Translations under genes and position numbers: made by a program
Notes under the pieces: generated by a model
The model's input: only the letters and a program-made list of their open reading frames with translations
The model's database searches: none
What the model was told of the DNA's origin: nothing
DNA from: an uncultured Pelagibacteraceae bacterium
Lineage (GTDB): Bacteria; Pseudomonadota; Alphaproteobacteria; Pelagibacterales; Pelagibacteraceae
Direction: 5' to 3'
Assembly: GCA_902594395.1 (NCBI GenBank)
Contig: CACJLZ010000002.1
Span: forward strand, 17,197-81,196
DNA: 64,000 nucleotides
Part shown: piece by piece, positions 39,665 through 49,449 of the stretch
Layout of the letters: each line of letters opens with the position of its first letter
Numbering within the stretch: the stretch's first letter is position 1

Positions 39665-40411
39665 ATGAGTAAATTCAATTACTTAAAAATAAATAGGTCT
39701 AAAAAAATTAGATATTTAAAAAATTACCAAAAAAATACAACTTACATCGTTTTTTTACACGGGTTTATGTCTGATTTAGAGGGAAAAAAACCTAAAACAT
39801 TTTTAAATTTTGCAAAAAAAAATAAACTTGGTTTTCTTGCACCAGAATATTCTGGTCACGGTAAATCATCTGGTAAATTTACTAAAGGTAATGTCTCAAA
39901 ATGGACTAAAGATACAACTTTGTTAATTAAAAAAATTGTCAAAAAAAATAAAATCATATTAGTTGGCTCAAGTATGGGCTCTTGGATCGCTTTAAATCAA
40001 TTTAAGTTTTTTAAAAAACAAATTATAGGGTTTTTAGGAATTGGTTCTGCACCACAATTTTTAGAGGGTTTAATGTGGAACAAATTTTCAAAAAAAATGA
40101 AAAAAGAAATAATAAAGAATAGGATTATCAATTTAAAGCATGGGAGTTATGAATATCCAATCTCTTTACAACTAATTAAAGATGGCCGAAAAAATAAAGT
40201 ATTTCATAAAAAAATTTACGAGAAATTAAAGATTACTATGGTTCATGGACAAAAAGATGAGTCTGTCCCTGTCAGTTATTCAAAAAAAATTCTAAAAATT
40301 TTTGTAAATTCAGAAAAAAAATTAGTTATCATTAAAAAAGGTGATCACAGCTTATCTTCACCTAAATGGTTAGGTATATTAAAAAAAGAATTAAAAATTA
40401 TGATTAACTAA
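39665..40411 (+). CDS. Alpha/beta hydrolase family protein
   Basis: A 248-residue serine hydrolase. The oxyanion region is FLHGFMSDLEGKK (about 30-42), the nucleophile elbow GSSMGSW (about 100-106), and the remaining triad members fit GQKDESVP (Asp, about 200) and KGDHSLSSP (His, about 228). It resembles short thioesterase/acylhydrolase members such as ABHD10-like proteins. Substrate unknown. It is divergent from the GT4 gene and overlaps the end of gltB by 8 bases. Confidence 0.88.
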   Translation: MSKFNYLKINRSKKIRYLKNYQKNTTYIVFLHGFMSDLEGKKPKTFLNFAKKNKLGFLAPEYSGHGKSSGKFTKGNVSKWTKDTTLLIKKIVKKNKIILVGSSMGSWIALNQFKFFKKQIIGFLGIGSAPQFLEGLMWNKFSKKMKKEIIKNRIINLKHGSYEYPISLQLIKDGRKNKVFHKKIYEKLKITMVHGQKDESVPVSYSKKILKIFVNSEKKLVIIKKGDHSLSSPKWLGILKKELKIMIN

Positions 40412-43400
40412 CTTCTTTAATCCTAGACTTAAATGTAATTGGATTTTTGAGTTTATTAATCATCTCTTTTGGACAAACCTGAACAAAATTTTTAATTTCA
40501 GCCTCAAAGTTTTCAAAAATATCTTTTGATATCAACGATCCTGTCTCTTTTGAATGTTCTAAAATTAATTCTTTTAAATAACTTGTCCAATAATCTGTTT
40601 CAACATTTTGCCAAACGACTGAGTCTGGATTAACTTTTTTTTCAAACTCATTCAAATTATCATAGATAAATGCTATACCTCCAGTCATGCCAGCTGCAAA
40701 ATTATCTCCAACACTTCCCAAAATAACCACTGTTCCTCCAGTCATATACTCACAGCCGTTTGAGTCACAACCCTCAATAACTGTAGTTGCACCAGAGTTT
40801 CTAACAGCAAATCTATCGCCTGCTTGACCTGCAGCAAAAAGTTTGCCTGACGTAGCTCCATACAAAACTGTATTTCCGATGATTGTATTTTCATTAGAAA
40901 CTAAATTACTTTCATCCGAAAGTTTTATCGAGATTGTAGCACCTGACAATCCTTTACCGACATAATCGTTTGCATCACCTTTGAGATTTAATTTTAATCC
41001 TTTTGATGAAAAAGCACCAAATGATTGACCCGCGGAGCCTTTGAAATTTAACGTGAGGAAATTTTCATCAAGTTTTTCGTAACCATACTTTTTGTAAAGA
41101 TGATGTGAAATTCTTGTGCCAACTGCTCTGTTTGTATTTTTTATAATAAATTCTTTCTCAACTTTTTCTGAATTATCTAAAGATTTTTCTATTTCTGGCC
41201 AAATTTCCTGGTCTAATGTTTCAGGTACTTTGTTGATCTCCAATGAATCACAATATCTTTTATTGTTTCCTGGATCTGCTTGAACAAATAATGGATTTAA
41301 ATCCAAGTCATCTAAATTTGGTGAAGCTTTATTAACTTGCATTAATAAATCAGTTCTTCCAATAATATCATTTAATGATTTAAAACCTAATTCAGCTAAA
41401 ATTTCTCTTACTTCAGATGCAATAAAAGTGAATAAATTTACAACCTTGTCTGGAGTGCCAGAAAATTTTTCTCTCAATTTTTCATCTTGTGTACAAACAC
41501 CTACTGGACAAGTATTCGAATGGCACTGTCTTACCATTATACACCCCATTGCCACTAGAGCTGTTGTAGCAACTCCATATTCTTCTGCTCCCATCATTGC
41601 AGCAATAACAATATCTCTTCCAGTTTTAATACCACCATCGGTTCTTAATGTAACTTTGTGTCTTAAATTGTTTAGTGTTAAAACCTGATTTGCCTCAGTG
41701 AGACCCATCTCCCAAGGTATTCCAACATATTTGACACTAGTTTGAGGAGTTGCACCTGTTCCTCCATTATGACCCGAAATTAAAATAATATCTGCTTTTG
41801 CTTTAGCTACACCTGCAGCAATGGTTCCAATTCCAGATGATGCTACTAACTTAACGCCAACTCGTGCTTTTGGATTTGTTTGCTTTAAATCGTAAATCAG
41901 TTGCGCTAAATCTTCAATCGAATAGATATCATGATGTGGAGGGGGAGAAATCAATGTTACTCCTGGTGTGGAATGTCGTAGTCTTGCAATTTCCTCTGTA
42001 ACTTTGAAACCAGGTAACTGGCCACCTTCCCCTGGTTTAGCACCTTGGGCCATTTTTATTTCTATTTCGTTACAATTATTTAAGTAATTTACAGTCACTC
42101 CAAATCTAGCTGATGCGATTTGTTTTACTCTAGAATTTGCACTGTCACCACTGTCCATTACCTTAAATCTCTCTGCATCTTCACCACCCTCACCACTACA
42201 AGAGGCTCCTTTAATTCTATTCATTCCAATAGCAAGTGTTTCATGTGCTTCCTTTGATAAGGCACCATGAGACATGCTTCCGCTACCAAATCTTTTTAAG
42301 ATTTTTTCTATTGGTTCAACTTCAGATATATTTATTGACTGACCTAATTTTTTTTTTCTAAAATCAACTAAATCTCTTAAATTAATTGGGGGTAAATTGT
42401 ATATGCCTTCAGCATATTTCTTATATGCCTCATATGAATTCGAGCCCACAGCGCTTTGTAATAAATGAATAAGCTTTCCTTGATATTGGTGAGTTTCTCC
42501 GTTTTTCCTATATCGATACATACCCCCAATTGGCAATACAGTATCTGTACTTTCAAATGCTTCCTTGTGAATTTGTCTTATCTTTTTTTCAATCCCGACT
42601 AAACCAATGCCTGAAATTTTTGATGTAACTCCAGGAAAATAATCATTTACGACTGTTCTGCTCAATCCTACAGTTTCAAAATTACATCCACCTCTGTAAG
42701 AACTTAAAACTGAAATCCCCATTTTTGACATTATCTTCAATAAACCCGCATTAACTGAATTAATGTAGCGTTGTACACACTCATCAAAACTAAATTGGCC
42801 AAAAAGTTTTTTTTCGTATCTTTGATATAAACTATCAAAAGCCAGATATGGATTTACTGTAGTTGCTCCAACTCCAATTAATGTTGCAAACGAATGAGTA
42901 TCTATAGCCTCTCCAGACTGAACGTTTATAGAAACATAACCTCTTAATTTTTTTTGTATCAAAAATGTGTTTATGGCTCCGACACATAATAACATAGGCA
43001 TTGGCAATCTTTCAGATGAGAGATTTTTGTCACTTAAAATCAATTGGGTAATGCCTTGTCTTACTGCAATTTCAGACTCTTTTCGAATCCTGTTAATAGA
43101 ATTTTCTAAATTATCATCTTGTGAAAATGAACAATCAATAGTTACTGAATTTTTACCAAAAAAATTAGTGAACTTATTAAATTGTGAATTTGATAGAATA
43201 GGACTATTTAAAACATAAATATTCTCTTTAGTTAAGGTATCAAAATCAAGAATATTACCTAAATTTCCAAATCTTGTTTTTAAACTCATTACTTTATTTT
43301 CCCTCAAAGAATCAATTGGTGGATTTGTTACTTGACTAAAATTTTGTCTAAAAAAATGATAAAGTGGTCTATACTTATCAGATAGCACTGCTAAGGGAGT

Positions 43401-44909
43401 ATCATCACCCATTGAGCCAGTTGCTTCTTTTGCATCTTCTGCCATTGGATGTAAAATAAGCTCAAGATCCTCTAAACTTATTCCGAAAGTATATTGTCTT
43501 CTCCTTAAGCTTTCGCCATCAAAATTATGTTTTTCATTGGAAATTGATAATTTTTCATCTAGATCAATTATTTGAGAATTGAAGTGTTTAAATTCTTTAG
43601 CCAAATAATCTTTTATTTGACTATTAGAAAAAACTTTACCTTTTTCAATTCTAACCCCGATAATTTCACCAGGACCAAGTCTTCCCTTGGTTAAAATTTT
43701 TTTTTCATTTAAATCAATCATTCCTGTTTCTGAGCCTGCAAAGATCATTTTGTCTTTTGTAATGGCATATCTCAAAGGTCTAAGACCATTTCTATCATTT
43801 GCAGCTATAACCCATTCATTGTCTGTAGCAGCAATAGCAGCAGGTCCATCCCATGGTTCCATTGTGCTATTTAAAAAATTAAATAGTTGCTGATGACTTT
43901 TTGATAATGTCTTATTTTTTTTTGACCATGCATCCGGTACTAGCATTAATTTAGCTAATGGTGCAGATTGGCCTGATTTATTTAATAATTCAAATACATT
44001 ATCTAAAGCTGCAGAGTCAGAGACACCTTTTTGGATTACTGGTTTTAAATTTTCTATGTCCTCGAAAAGTGGGCTACTCATTTCTTGTTCGTGAACTTTC
44101 ATCCAGTTTTTATTACCTTTATAAGTATTTATCTCACCATTGTGCGCTATGGCCCTAAATGGTTGAGCTAAGCTCCAGCTCGGTGCGGTGTTAGTTGAAA
44201 ATCTTTGATGAAAAATTGCATATCTTGAAATAAATCTTGAATCTCTAAGATCTAAATAAAAGTCAGATAAAGACTCTGCTAAATATAGCCCTTTATAAAT
44301 TATAGATTTTGAGCTAATTGAACAAATATAAAAATTATTCAATGAGGCATCAAAAGCTTTATTTTCAATTCTTTTTCTTATTTCATAAATTTTTCTCTCT
44401 AAGTTTTTATCTAATAAATTTGAATCATTAGGTTTAAAAAGAACTTGTATGATTTCTGGCATGGTTTGAAGAGCTTTTTCCCCTAAAACTTTTGAATTTA
44501 CTGGTACTTGTCGCCAACCATATATACTAAAATTATTTTTAGTTAGTTCACTCTCAACTATTGTTTTGCAACTTTCTTGCGCTGTATAGTCATTTCTAGG
44601 TAAAAAAATCATTCCTACACAGATTTCAGAATTATCATAATCGTGACCGGTAACTTGTATTTTTTCTATAAAAAAGTCTTTCGGAATTTCAACATGTATT
44701 CCAGCTCCATCACCCGTTTTACCATCTGCATCAACGGCACCTCTGTGCCAAACTGCTTTTAAAGCTTCAATTCCATACTCAACTATAGCCCTAGATTTTT
44801 TTCCCTCTGTAGATGCGATTAAACCAACACCACAAGCATCGTGTTCCATCTCTTTTGAATAAACATGATTTTTTGTAAGTAACTCTAAATTTTTTTTATA
44901 ATTTTCCAT
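40404..44909 (-). CDS. gltB: Glutamate synthase (NADPH) large subunit
   Basis: GltB takes the amide of glutamine to make glutamate from 2-oxoglutarate. I start at MENYKKNLELL (1501 residues), whose ATG shares a base with the gltD stop; 29 further codons are open but lie inside gltD. A propeptide of 25 residues precedes the nucleophile Cys26 (HDACGVG) of the amidotransferase domain. The FMN domain and the 3Fe-4S motif (CIMVRQCHSNTCPVG, about 1130) follow, then the GXGXG beta-helix (about 1250-1450). Confidence 0.98.
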   Translation of the reverse strand: MENYKKNLELLTKNHVYSKEMEHDACGVGLIASTEGKKSRAIVEYGIEALKAVWHRGAVDADGKTGDGAGIHVEIPKDFFIEKIQVTGHDYDNSEICVGMIFLPRNDYTAQESCKTIVESELTKNNFSIYGWRQVPVNSKVLGEKALQTMPEIIQVLFKPNDSNLLDKNLERKIYEIRKRIENKAFDASLNNFYICSISSKSIIYKGLYLAESLSDFYLDLRDSRFISRYAIFHQRFSTNTAPSWSLAQPFRAIAHNGEINTYKGNKNWMKVHEQEMSSPLFEDIENLKPVIQKGVSDSAALDNVFELLNKSGQSAPLAKLMLVPDAWSKKNKTLSKSHQQLFNFLNSTMEPWDGPAAIAATDNEWVIAANDRNGLRPLRYAITKDKMIFAGSETGMIDLNEKKILTKGRLGPGEIIGVRIEKGKVFSNSQIKDYLAKEFKHFNSQIIDLDEKLSISNEKHNFDGESLRRRQYTFGISLEDLELILHPMAEDAKEATGSMGDDTPLAVLSDKYRPLYHFFRQNFSQVTNPPIDSLRENKVMSLKTRFGNLGNILDFDTLTKENIYVLNSPILSNSQFNKFTNFFGKNSVTIDCSFSQDDNLENSINRIRKESEIAVRQGITQLILSDKNLSSERLPMPMLLCVGAINTFLIQKKLRGYVSINVQSGEAIDTHSFATLIGVGATTVNPYLAFDSLYQRYEKKLFGQFSFDECVQRYINSVNAGLLKIMSKMGISVLSSYRGGCNFETVGLSRTVVNDYFPGVTSKISGIGLVGIEKKIRQIHKEAFESTDTVLPIGGMYRYRKNGETHQYQGKLIHLLQSAVGSNSYEAYKKYAEGIYNLPPINLRDLVDFRKKKLGQSINISEVEPIEKILKRFGSGSMSHGALSKEAHETLAIGMNRIKGASCSGEGGEDAERFKVMDSGDSANSRVKQIASARFGVTVNYLNNCNEIEIKMAQGAKPGEGGQLPGFKVTEEIARLRHSTPGVTLISPPPHHDIYSIEDLAQLIYDLKQTNPKARVGVKLVASSGIGTIAAGVAKAKADIILISGHNGGTGATPQTSVKYVGIPWEMGLTEANQVLTLNNLRHKVTLRTDGGIKTGRDIVIAAMMGAEEYGVATTALVAMGCIMVRQCHSNTCPVGVCTQDEKLREKFSGTPDKVVNLFTFIASEVREILAELGFKSLNDIIGRTDLLMQVNKASPNLDDLDLNPLFVQADPGNNKRYCDSLEINKVPETLDQEIWPEIEKSLDNSEKVEKEFIIKNTNRAVGTRISHHLYKKYGYEKLDENFLTLNFKGSAGQSFGAFSSKGLKLNLKGDANDYVGKGLSGATISIKLSDESNLVSNENTIIGNTVLYGATSGKLFAAGQAGDRFAVRNSGATTVIEGCDSNGCEYMTGGTVVILGSVGDNFAAGMTGGIAFIYDNLNEFEKKVNPDSVVWQNVETDYWTSYLKELILEHSKETGSLISKDIFENFEAEIKNFVQVCPKEMINKLKNPITFKSRIKEVS

Positions 44910-46348
44910 TAAGCTACTTTTGTTTTTTTCAATTGCATATTTTCTAAATATGTTTTCATAGAAGAAGCTGCATCTCTCCCATCTTTGATTGCCCATACTA
45001 CTAAAGACGCTCCTCTTACAATATCTCCTGCAGCAAAAACACCTTTTAGATTTGTTTCCATCGTATTGAAATCAGTTTTAATTGTTCCCCATTTTGTTAC
45101 TTGTAACTCTTGTGCGTCAAATAATAATGGTAAATTTTCTGGATCAAATCCAAGAGCTTTGATTACCATATCGGCTTTCACCATAAATTCTGAACCCTCT
45201 TTAATTTCTGGTTTTCGTCTTCCTGATTCATCTGGTTCACCTAATTCAATTTGATTAACAACTAAATTTTCGATTTTATTTTTTCCCTTAAATTCTTTTG
45301 GACTAGAAAGCCAAACAAATTCTACACCCTCTTCCTCAGCATTTGCAACTTCTCTAGCAGATCCAGGCATATTTTCTTTATCTCTTCTATATAAACATTT
45401 TACCGACTTTGCTTTTTGTCTTACTGAAGTTCTTACACAATCCATTGCTGTGTCGCCACCACCTATCACGACAACATCTTTTCCCTCAGCGTTTAAAATT
45501 CCTTTATCAAATAACTCTACTTTATCTCCTAGACCTTTTTTATTTGATGCTGTCAAAAACTCCATTGCAGGAAAAATATTACCTAAATCATTACCAGGTA
45601 ATTCAACTTCTCTTGGTTTATATACACCCGTCGCTATTAAAATTGCATCATGTTTTTTTCGCAACTGTTCTAGAGTTGCATCTTTACCGACTTCAAAATT
45701 TTGAATAAATTTTATCCCACCATCCTTTAACAACTTTGTTCTTCGCTCAACTACATGTTTTTCAAGTTTAAAATTTGGAATTCCATAAATTAATAGTCCA
45801 CCTGCGCGATCATATCGATCATAAACAGTAATTTTATATCCATTTTTCCTTAGCTGCTCAGCGGCTGCCAATCCTGCGGGACCGGCACCAATTATTCCAA
45901 CGCTTTGGTCTTTTTCATGTTTTAGAGAAATTGGTTTAACCCAGCCTTGTTCCCATGCTTTATCATTAATATATTTCTCAACTGAGCCAATAGTAACTGT
46001 TCCATGTCCTGATTGCTCAATAACACAGTTACCCTCACACAATCTGTCCTGAGGACAAATTCTTCCACACACCTCTGGCATATTGTTAGTGCTTTGAGAT
46101 AATTCGTAGGCCTCTTTTAATCTTCCCTCAGCTGTAAGTTTTAACCAATCTGGAATATTGTTGCTTAAGGGACAATGTACTTGGCAAAATGGAACTCCAC
46201 ATTGAGAACATCTGCTTGATTGTTCTTCAGCTTTTTTAGTTACAAACTCGTCATAGATCTCATTAAAATCCTCTTTTCTTGTGCCAATCTTTCTTTTAGG
46301 TGGTGTTTGTTGACCTATTTTCACAAATTTTAACATTTTATCAGTCAT
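44909..46348 (-). CDS. gltD: Glutamate synthase (NADPH) small subunit
   Basis: GltD passes electrons from NADPH to GltB. This 479-residue flavoprotein has two N-terminal cysteine clusters for 4Fe-4S (CSQCGVPFCQVHCPL, about 42-56; CGRICPQDRLCEGNC, about 93-107), an FAD motif GAGPAGLAAAEQL (about 153-165) and an NADPH motif VIGGGDTAMDC (about 290-300). Length normal. It precedes gltB with TAATG overlap. A good -10 box and two palindromes lie upstream. Confidence 0.98.
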   Translation of the reverse strand: MTDKMLKFVKIGQQTPPKRKIGTRKEDFNEIYDEFVTKKAEEQSSRCSQCGVPFCQVHCPLSNNIPDWLKLTAEGRLKEAYELSQSTNNMPEVCGRICPQDRLCEGNCVIEQSGHGTVTIGSVEKYINDKAWEQGWVKPISLKHEKDQSVGIIGAGPAGLAAAEQLRKNGYKITVYDRYDRAGGLLIYGIPNFKLEKHVVERRTKLLKDGGIKFIQNFEVGKDATLEQLRKKHDAILIATGVYKPREVELPGNDLGNIFPAMEFLTASNKKGLGDKVELFDKGILNAEGKDVVVIGGGDTAMDCVRTSVRQKAKSVKCLYRRDKENMPGSAREVANAEEEGVEFVWLSSPKEFKGKNKIENLVVNQIELGEPDESGRRKPEIKEGSEFMVKADMVIKALGFDPENLPLLFDAQELQVTKWGTIKTDFNTMETNLKGVFAAGDIVRGASLVVWAIKDGRDAASSMKTYLENMQLKKTKVA

Positions 46349-46370
46349 AGAATCTCTAAATTTTTGGCAA

Positions 46371-46445
46371 ATTATACATTGTTTTTAGTAATAAAAGTAT
46401 TATTTAGGTCAATAATTATGACCTATAATTAATGCTATTTAGCAT
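46371..46445 (-). promoter_or_regulatory. gltD promoter region with two inverted repeats
   Basis: On the minus strand a TATAAT box (46371-46376) lies about 23 bases before the gltD ATG. Further upstream are two inverted repeats: AGGTCA/TGACCT with a 7-base spacer (46406-46424) and ATGCTA/TAGCAT with a 2-base spacer (46432-46445). Their centres are about 23-24 bases apart and fall near -51 and -74 from the presumed start, where activators bind. The 183-base gap to uppP holds no supported ORF. Confidence 0.5.
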
Positions 46446-46531
46446 AAAATGTGAGAAATTTATTTTTTGCATACCTATTATGATTAAATCGAATTGTTTA
46501 AAATGAATATTTTTTAAGTTACGACATCTTT

Positions 46532-47311
46532 ATGCTTCAAAATTTTATAGAAATACTAATTCTTTCTGCGGTCCAAGGAATTTCGGAATTTTTACCTGTT
46601 AGCTCTTCGGCCCATCTGATCTTAATATCAAATTTTTATGATTTTAGCTCAAGCTCTTTATTCATTGATATTGGTCTGCACTTGGGTTCTTTATTTGCAA
46701 TAATCTATTACTTTAAAAAAGATTTACTAAATTTAATAAACAATCAAAAACTATTGGTTTTGATTTTAGTTGGATCAATACCTCTTATAATTTTTGGATA
46801 TATAATATATTCGATCGAAATAATTAATCTTTTAAGAAATATAGAAATTATTGCATGGACAACTCTATTTTTTGGTTTAGTCCTATTTTTATCAGATAAA
46901 AGAGATACTGATCAAAATATATCAACCAACTTAAATATAAAATCAATATTATTCATAGGTTTATTTCAAATTTTAGCACTCATACCTGGTGTGAGTAGAG
47001 CAGGGATAACTTTAACAGCAGCTCGATTTCTAAAATTTAATAGAGTTGACTCAAGCAAAATCGCCTTTTTATTATCTATACCCGCGTTAGCAGGGGCAAG
47101 TTTTTTAGGTCTTCAAGATGCTGTTCAACAGTCAACTGAACTTAATTATTTATTATTAATTGCAGTTACTCTTTCTTTTATCTTTTCATTTATCACAGTC
47201 AAATATTTTATAAGATATGTAAGGAATTTTTCTTTAACCGTATTCGTAATTTATAGAATTATTATTGCTTTAGTTCTATTATTGATAATTTATTTTCCTC
47301 ATCAAGGGTAA
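46532..47311 (+). CDS. uppP: Undecaprenyl-diphosphatase UppP
   Basis: UppP (BacA) dephosphorylates undecaprenyl pyrophosphate, recycling the lipid carrier for cell-wall sugars. The 259-residue membrane protein has both catalytic motifs, GISEFLPVSSSAHLILI (about residues 16-32) and PGVSRAGITLTAARF (about 150-164), and about eight hydrophobic helices. Its 3' end overlaps the end of the opposite-strand transporter gene by 33 bases. Confidence 0.97.
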   Translation: MLQNFIEILILSAVQGISEFLPVSSSAHLILISNFYDFSSSSLFIDIGLHLGSLFAIIYYFKKDLLNLINNQKLLVLILVGSIPLIIFGYIIYSIEIINLLRNIEIIAWTTLFFGLVLFLSDKRDTDQNISTNLNIKSILFIGLFQILALIPGVSRAGITLTAARFLKFNRVDSSKIAFLLSIPALAGASFLGLQDAVQQSTELNYLLLIAVTLSFIFSFITVKYFIRYVRNFSLTVFVIYRIIIALVLLLIIYFPHQG

Positions 47312-48175
47312 TAATTGAGAAATTAAAACACCACACAATATGAACAAGCACCCTAATATATTATTAAAATCTAAAATTTGACTTAATAAAACCCATGCTG
47401 CGATAGTTGCAAATACACCTTCTAATGAAAAAATTATGGCTGCTGGTGCAGGTGTTATGTTTTTTTGAGCGTAAATTTGTAAGACGAATGCAAAACCACC
47501 TGATAAAATTCCTGCATAGAGTATAGAGTCTATCTCGTTGAGAATATTTTCAATTACAAATTCTTCATAAATCAAACTAATAATAAAAGAAAATAAAGCC
47601 ACTAATAAAGTTTGGATTGCACCTAATGTTAAAGGTAAGTTATATGTTTTAACAATCATTCCAGTAAATATTATGTGAGTGCTCCAGAATAATGCTCCAA
47701 GAATGACCAATGTGTCTCCAAGTCTAACTATAGCATCATAAAAATTGGTTAAAAGATATCCGCCAATTAAGCATAAAATAACTGAAGGCCATACACTCCA
47801 ATGCAATGAGTCTCTCTTAAATATAAAAATAATAATTGGCACCATCGGAACGTAAAAAATCGTAAAGAAAGCAGCATTAGCTACATCTGTGTAAAGCAGA
47901 GCTACTTGCTGCAATGCCGATCCTAAAAATAATGATAATCCTATTAAAAAAGATAGAATAGCAAAATATCTAAAACCAGTTTTAAATTCTAATTTAAATT
48001 TTTTAGTCTCAAATAATAATGCTAAAGGTAGAATTGCCAAAAAACCCACAAAAAATCTTACTGCATTAAATGTAAACGGACCAATATCATCCATGCCTGT
48101 GTCTTGAGCAATAAATGTAGTTCCCCAAATAAATGTACAAAGCAAAGCACTTAACAATGAAACGCTTTTAGACAT
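47279..48175 (-). CDS. EamA/DMT-family membrane transporter
   Basis: A protein with ten predicted membrane helices arranged as two EamA repeats: LLCTFIWGTTFIAQDTG and AVRFFVGFLAILPLA near the N-terminus, and ILGALFWSTHIIFTGMIV in the second half. Family members export or import metabolites; substrate unknown. I use the ATG at 48175 (298 residues); a TTG four codons earlier overlaps the aceF stop (TTGA) and would give 302. The unusually long 33-base convergent overlap with uppP covers its C-terminus. Confidence 0.88.
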   Translation of the reverse strand: MSKSVSLLSALLCTFIWGTTFIAQDTGMDDIGPFTFNAVRFFVGFLAILPLALLFETKKFKLEFKTGFRYFAILSFLIGLSLFLGSALQQVALLYTDVANAAFFTIFYVPMVPIIIFIFKRDSLHWSVWPSVILCLIGGYLLTNFYDAIVRLGDTLVILGALFWSTHIIFTGMIVKTYNLPLTLGAIQTLLVALFSFIISLIYEEFVIENILNEIDSILYAGILSGGFAFVLQIYAQKNITPAPAAIIFSLEGVFATIAAWVLLSQILDFNNILGCLFILCGVLISQLLPLMRKINYQ

Positions 48176-48183
48176 AATTTTTA

Positions 48184-49449
48184 TCAAACGGCTAACTTAT
48201 AAGCAAAATTTTTACCAAGATTTTCTTTTAAATCATTATTAAATCGAGCTGCCTCCGCACCATCAATAATTCTATGATCATAAGATAGTGAAAGTGGCAA
48301 CATAGTGCGCGTTACAAATTTTCCATCCATGAATACTTGTTTTTTTTCTGCTCTTCCTACTCCTAAAATAGCAACTTCAGGATAATTTATAATTGGGGTA
48401 AAAAAAGATCCCCCAATTCCCCCTAGGCTGGTTATCGTCATACAACCTCCGAATAACTCTTTTTTATCAATTTTAAGATCTCTACATTGCTGACTGATTT
48501 TTTTTAATTCTGTGCTTATTAGAGAAATATTTTTATTATCTGCATTTCTTAATTTAGGAACCATCAAACCATGTGGTGTATCCACTGCTATGCCAACATG
48601 ATAATACTTTTTAACAGTCATTTTACCGTTTTCAATTTGATCGATTGAGGTATTAAAATTTGGAAATTTTTTTAATGATGTTGTTAATGCTTTCACGATG
48701 AAAGCTAATGGTGTAATTTTTTTTTTTTCACCAGTATATACGTCCGTAAGAGAAGTTCTAAATTCCTCTAATTCGGTTATATCAGCTTCATCATGATTGG
48801 TTACGTGAGGAATTTTTGTCCAAGAGTTCATTAAATATTTAGACGACAACTTTTTCACTCTGGGAATGTCTTTAATATCTACTTCTCCAAAATCTGAATG
48901 GGAATACTCTAGTTCAATTTTTTGTTCAGTTGTATTTTGATCTTTGAAACTTTTATCAGATTTAGTTGCAACAAATAACTTTACATCACTCTCGGTAACC
49001 CTACCTTGTCTTTCACTACCTCGGACTTTGTTGATATTAACTCCAAGTTCTCTCGCAAATTTTCTAACTTTTGGTGAAGCAGAAGCTTTTGTAGAAAAAT
49101 CTTTAACTATTATATTTTCAGACTCATTGGTTTTTTTTACATCATTTTTTTTTATTTCTTTTGGTAATTGACTTTTTGGTAATTCTTGAGCGCTTGTTTC
49201 TTTTATTTCTTCCTCACTTTCAATTTCAATAATTTTATCGCCTTCCGATACCTTGTCTCCAATTTTAACATTCAAAGAAATTATGGTTCCATCATCAGAA
49301 GATGGTATTTCCACACTTGATTTATCACTTTCAATAGTTATCAGTGGATCATTCTTTTTTATTTTTTGACCTTTTTTAATTAAAACTTCGATGACTTCCA
49401 CATCTTTGAATTCACCAATATTTGGAACTTTTATATCTTTCTTGAACAT
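48184..49449 (-). CDS. aceF: Pyruvate dehydrogenase E2 (dihydrolipoamide acetyltransferase)
   Basis: E2 moves the acetyl group from lipoamide to CoA. The 421 residues comprise one lipoyl domain (1-80, lipoyl Lys43 in ESDKSSVE), a linker, a peripheral-subunit-binding domain (SASPKVRKFARELGVNINKV, about 122-165) and a catalytic domain ending LSYDHRIIDGAEAARF with the active-site His. The single lipoyl domain is fewer than the three of E. coli AceF; a second copy sits on E1 in the adjacent gene. The ATG overlaps the aceE stop (TAATG). Confidence 0.96.
   Translation of the reverse strand: MFKKDIKVPNIGEFKDVEVIEVLIKKGQKIKKNDPLITIESDKSSVEIPSSDDGTIISLNVKIGDKVSEGDKIIEIESEEEIKETSAQELPKSQLPKEIKKNDVKKTNESENIIVKDFSTKASASPKVRKFARELGVNINKVRGSERQGRVTESDVKLFVATKSDKSFKDQNTTEQKIELEYSHSDFGEVDIKDIPRVKKLSSKYLMNSWTKIPHVTNHDEADITELEEFRTSLTDVYTGEKKKITPLAFIVKALTTSLKKFPNFNTSIDQIENGKMTVKKYYHVGIAVDTPHGLMVPKLRNADNKNISLISTELKKISQQCRDLKIDKKELFGGCMTITSLGGIGGSFFTPIINYPEVAILGVGRAEKKQVFMDGKFVTRTMLPLSLSYDHRIIDGAEAARFNNDLKENLGKNFAYKLAV

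Noticed and set aside
44910-44996. Extended gltB reading frame
   Set aside because: The 29 codons are inside gltD; the TAATG-overlapping ATG gives a normal 25-residue propeptide before the nucleophile cysteine.
45409-45708. Plus-strand open frames opposite gltD
   Set aside because: Two overlapping frames of this kind occur here; neither resembles a protein, and gltD on the other strand is unambiguous.
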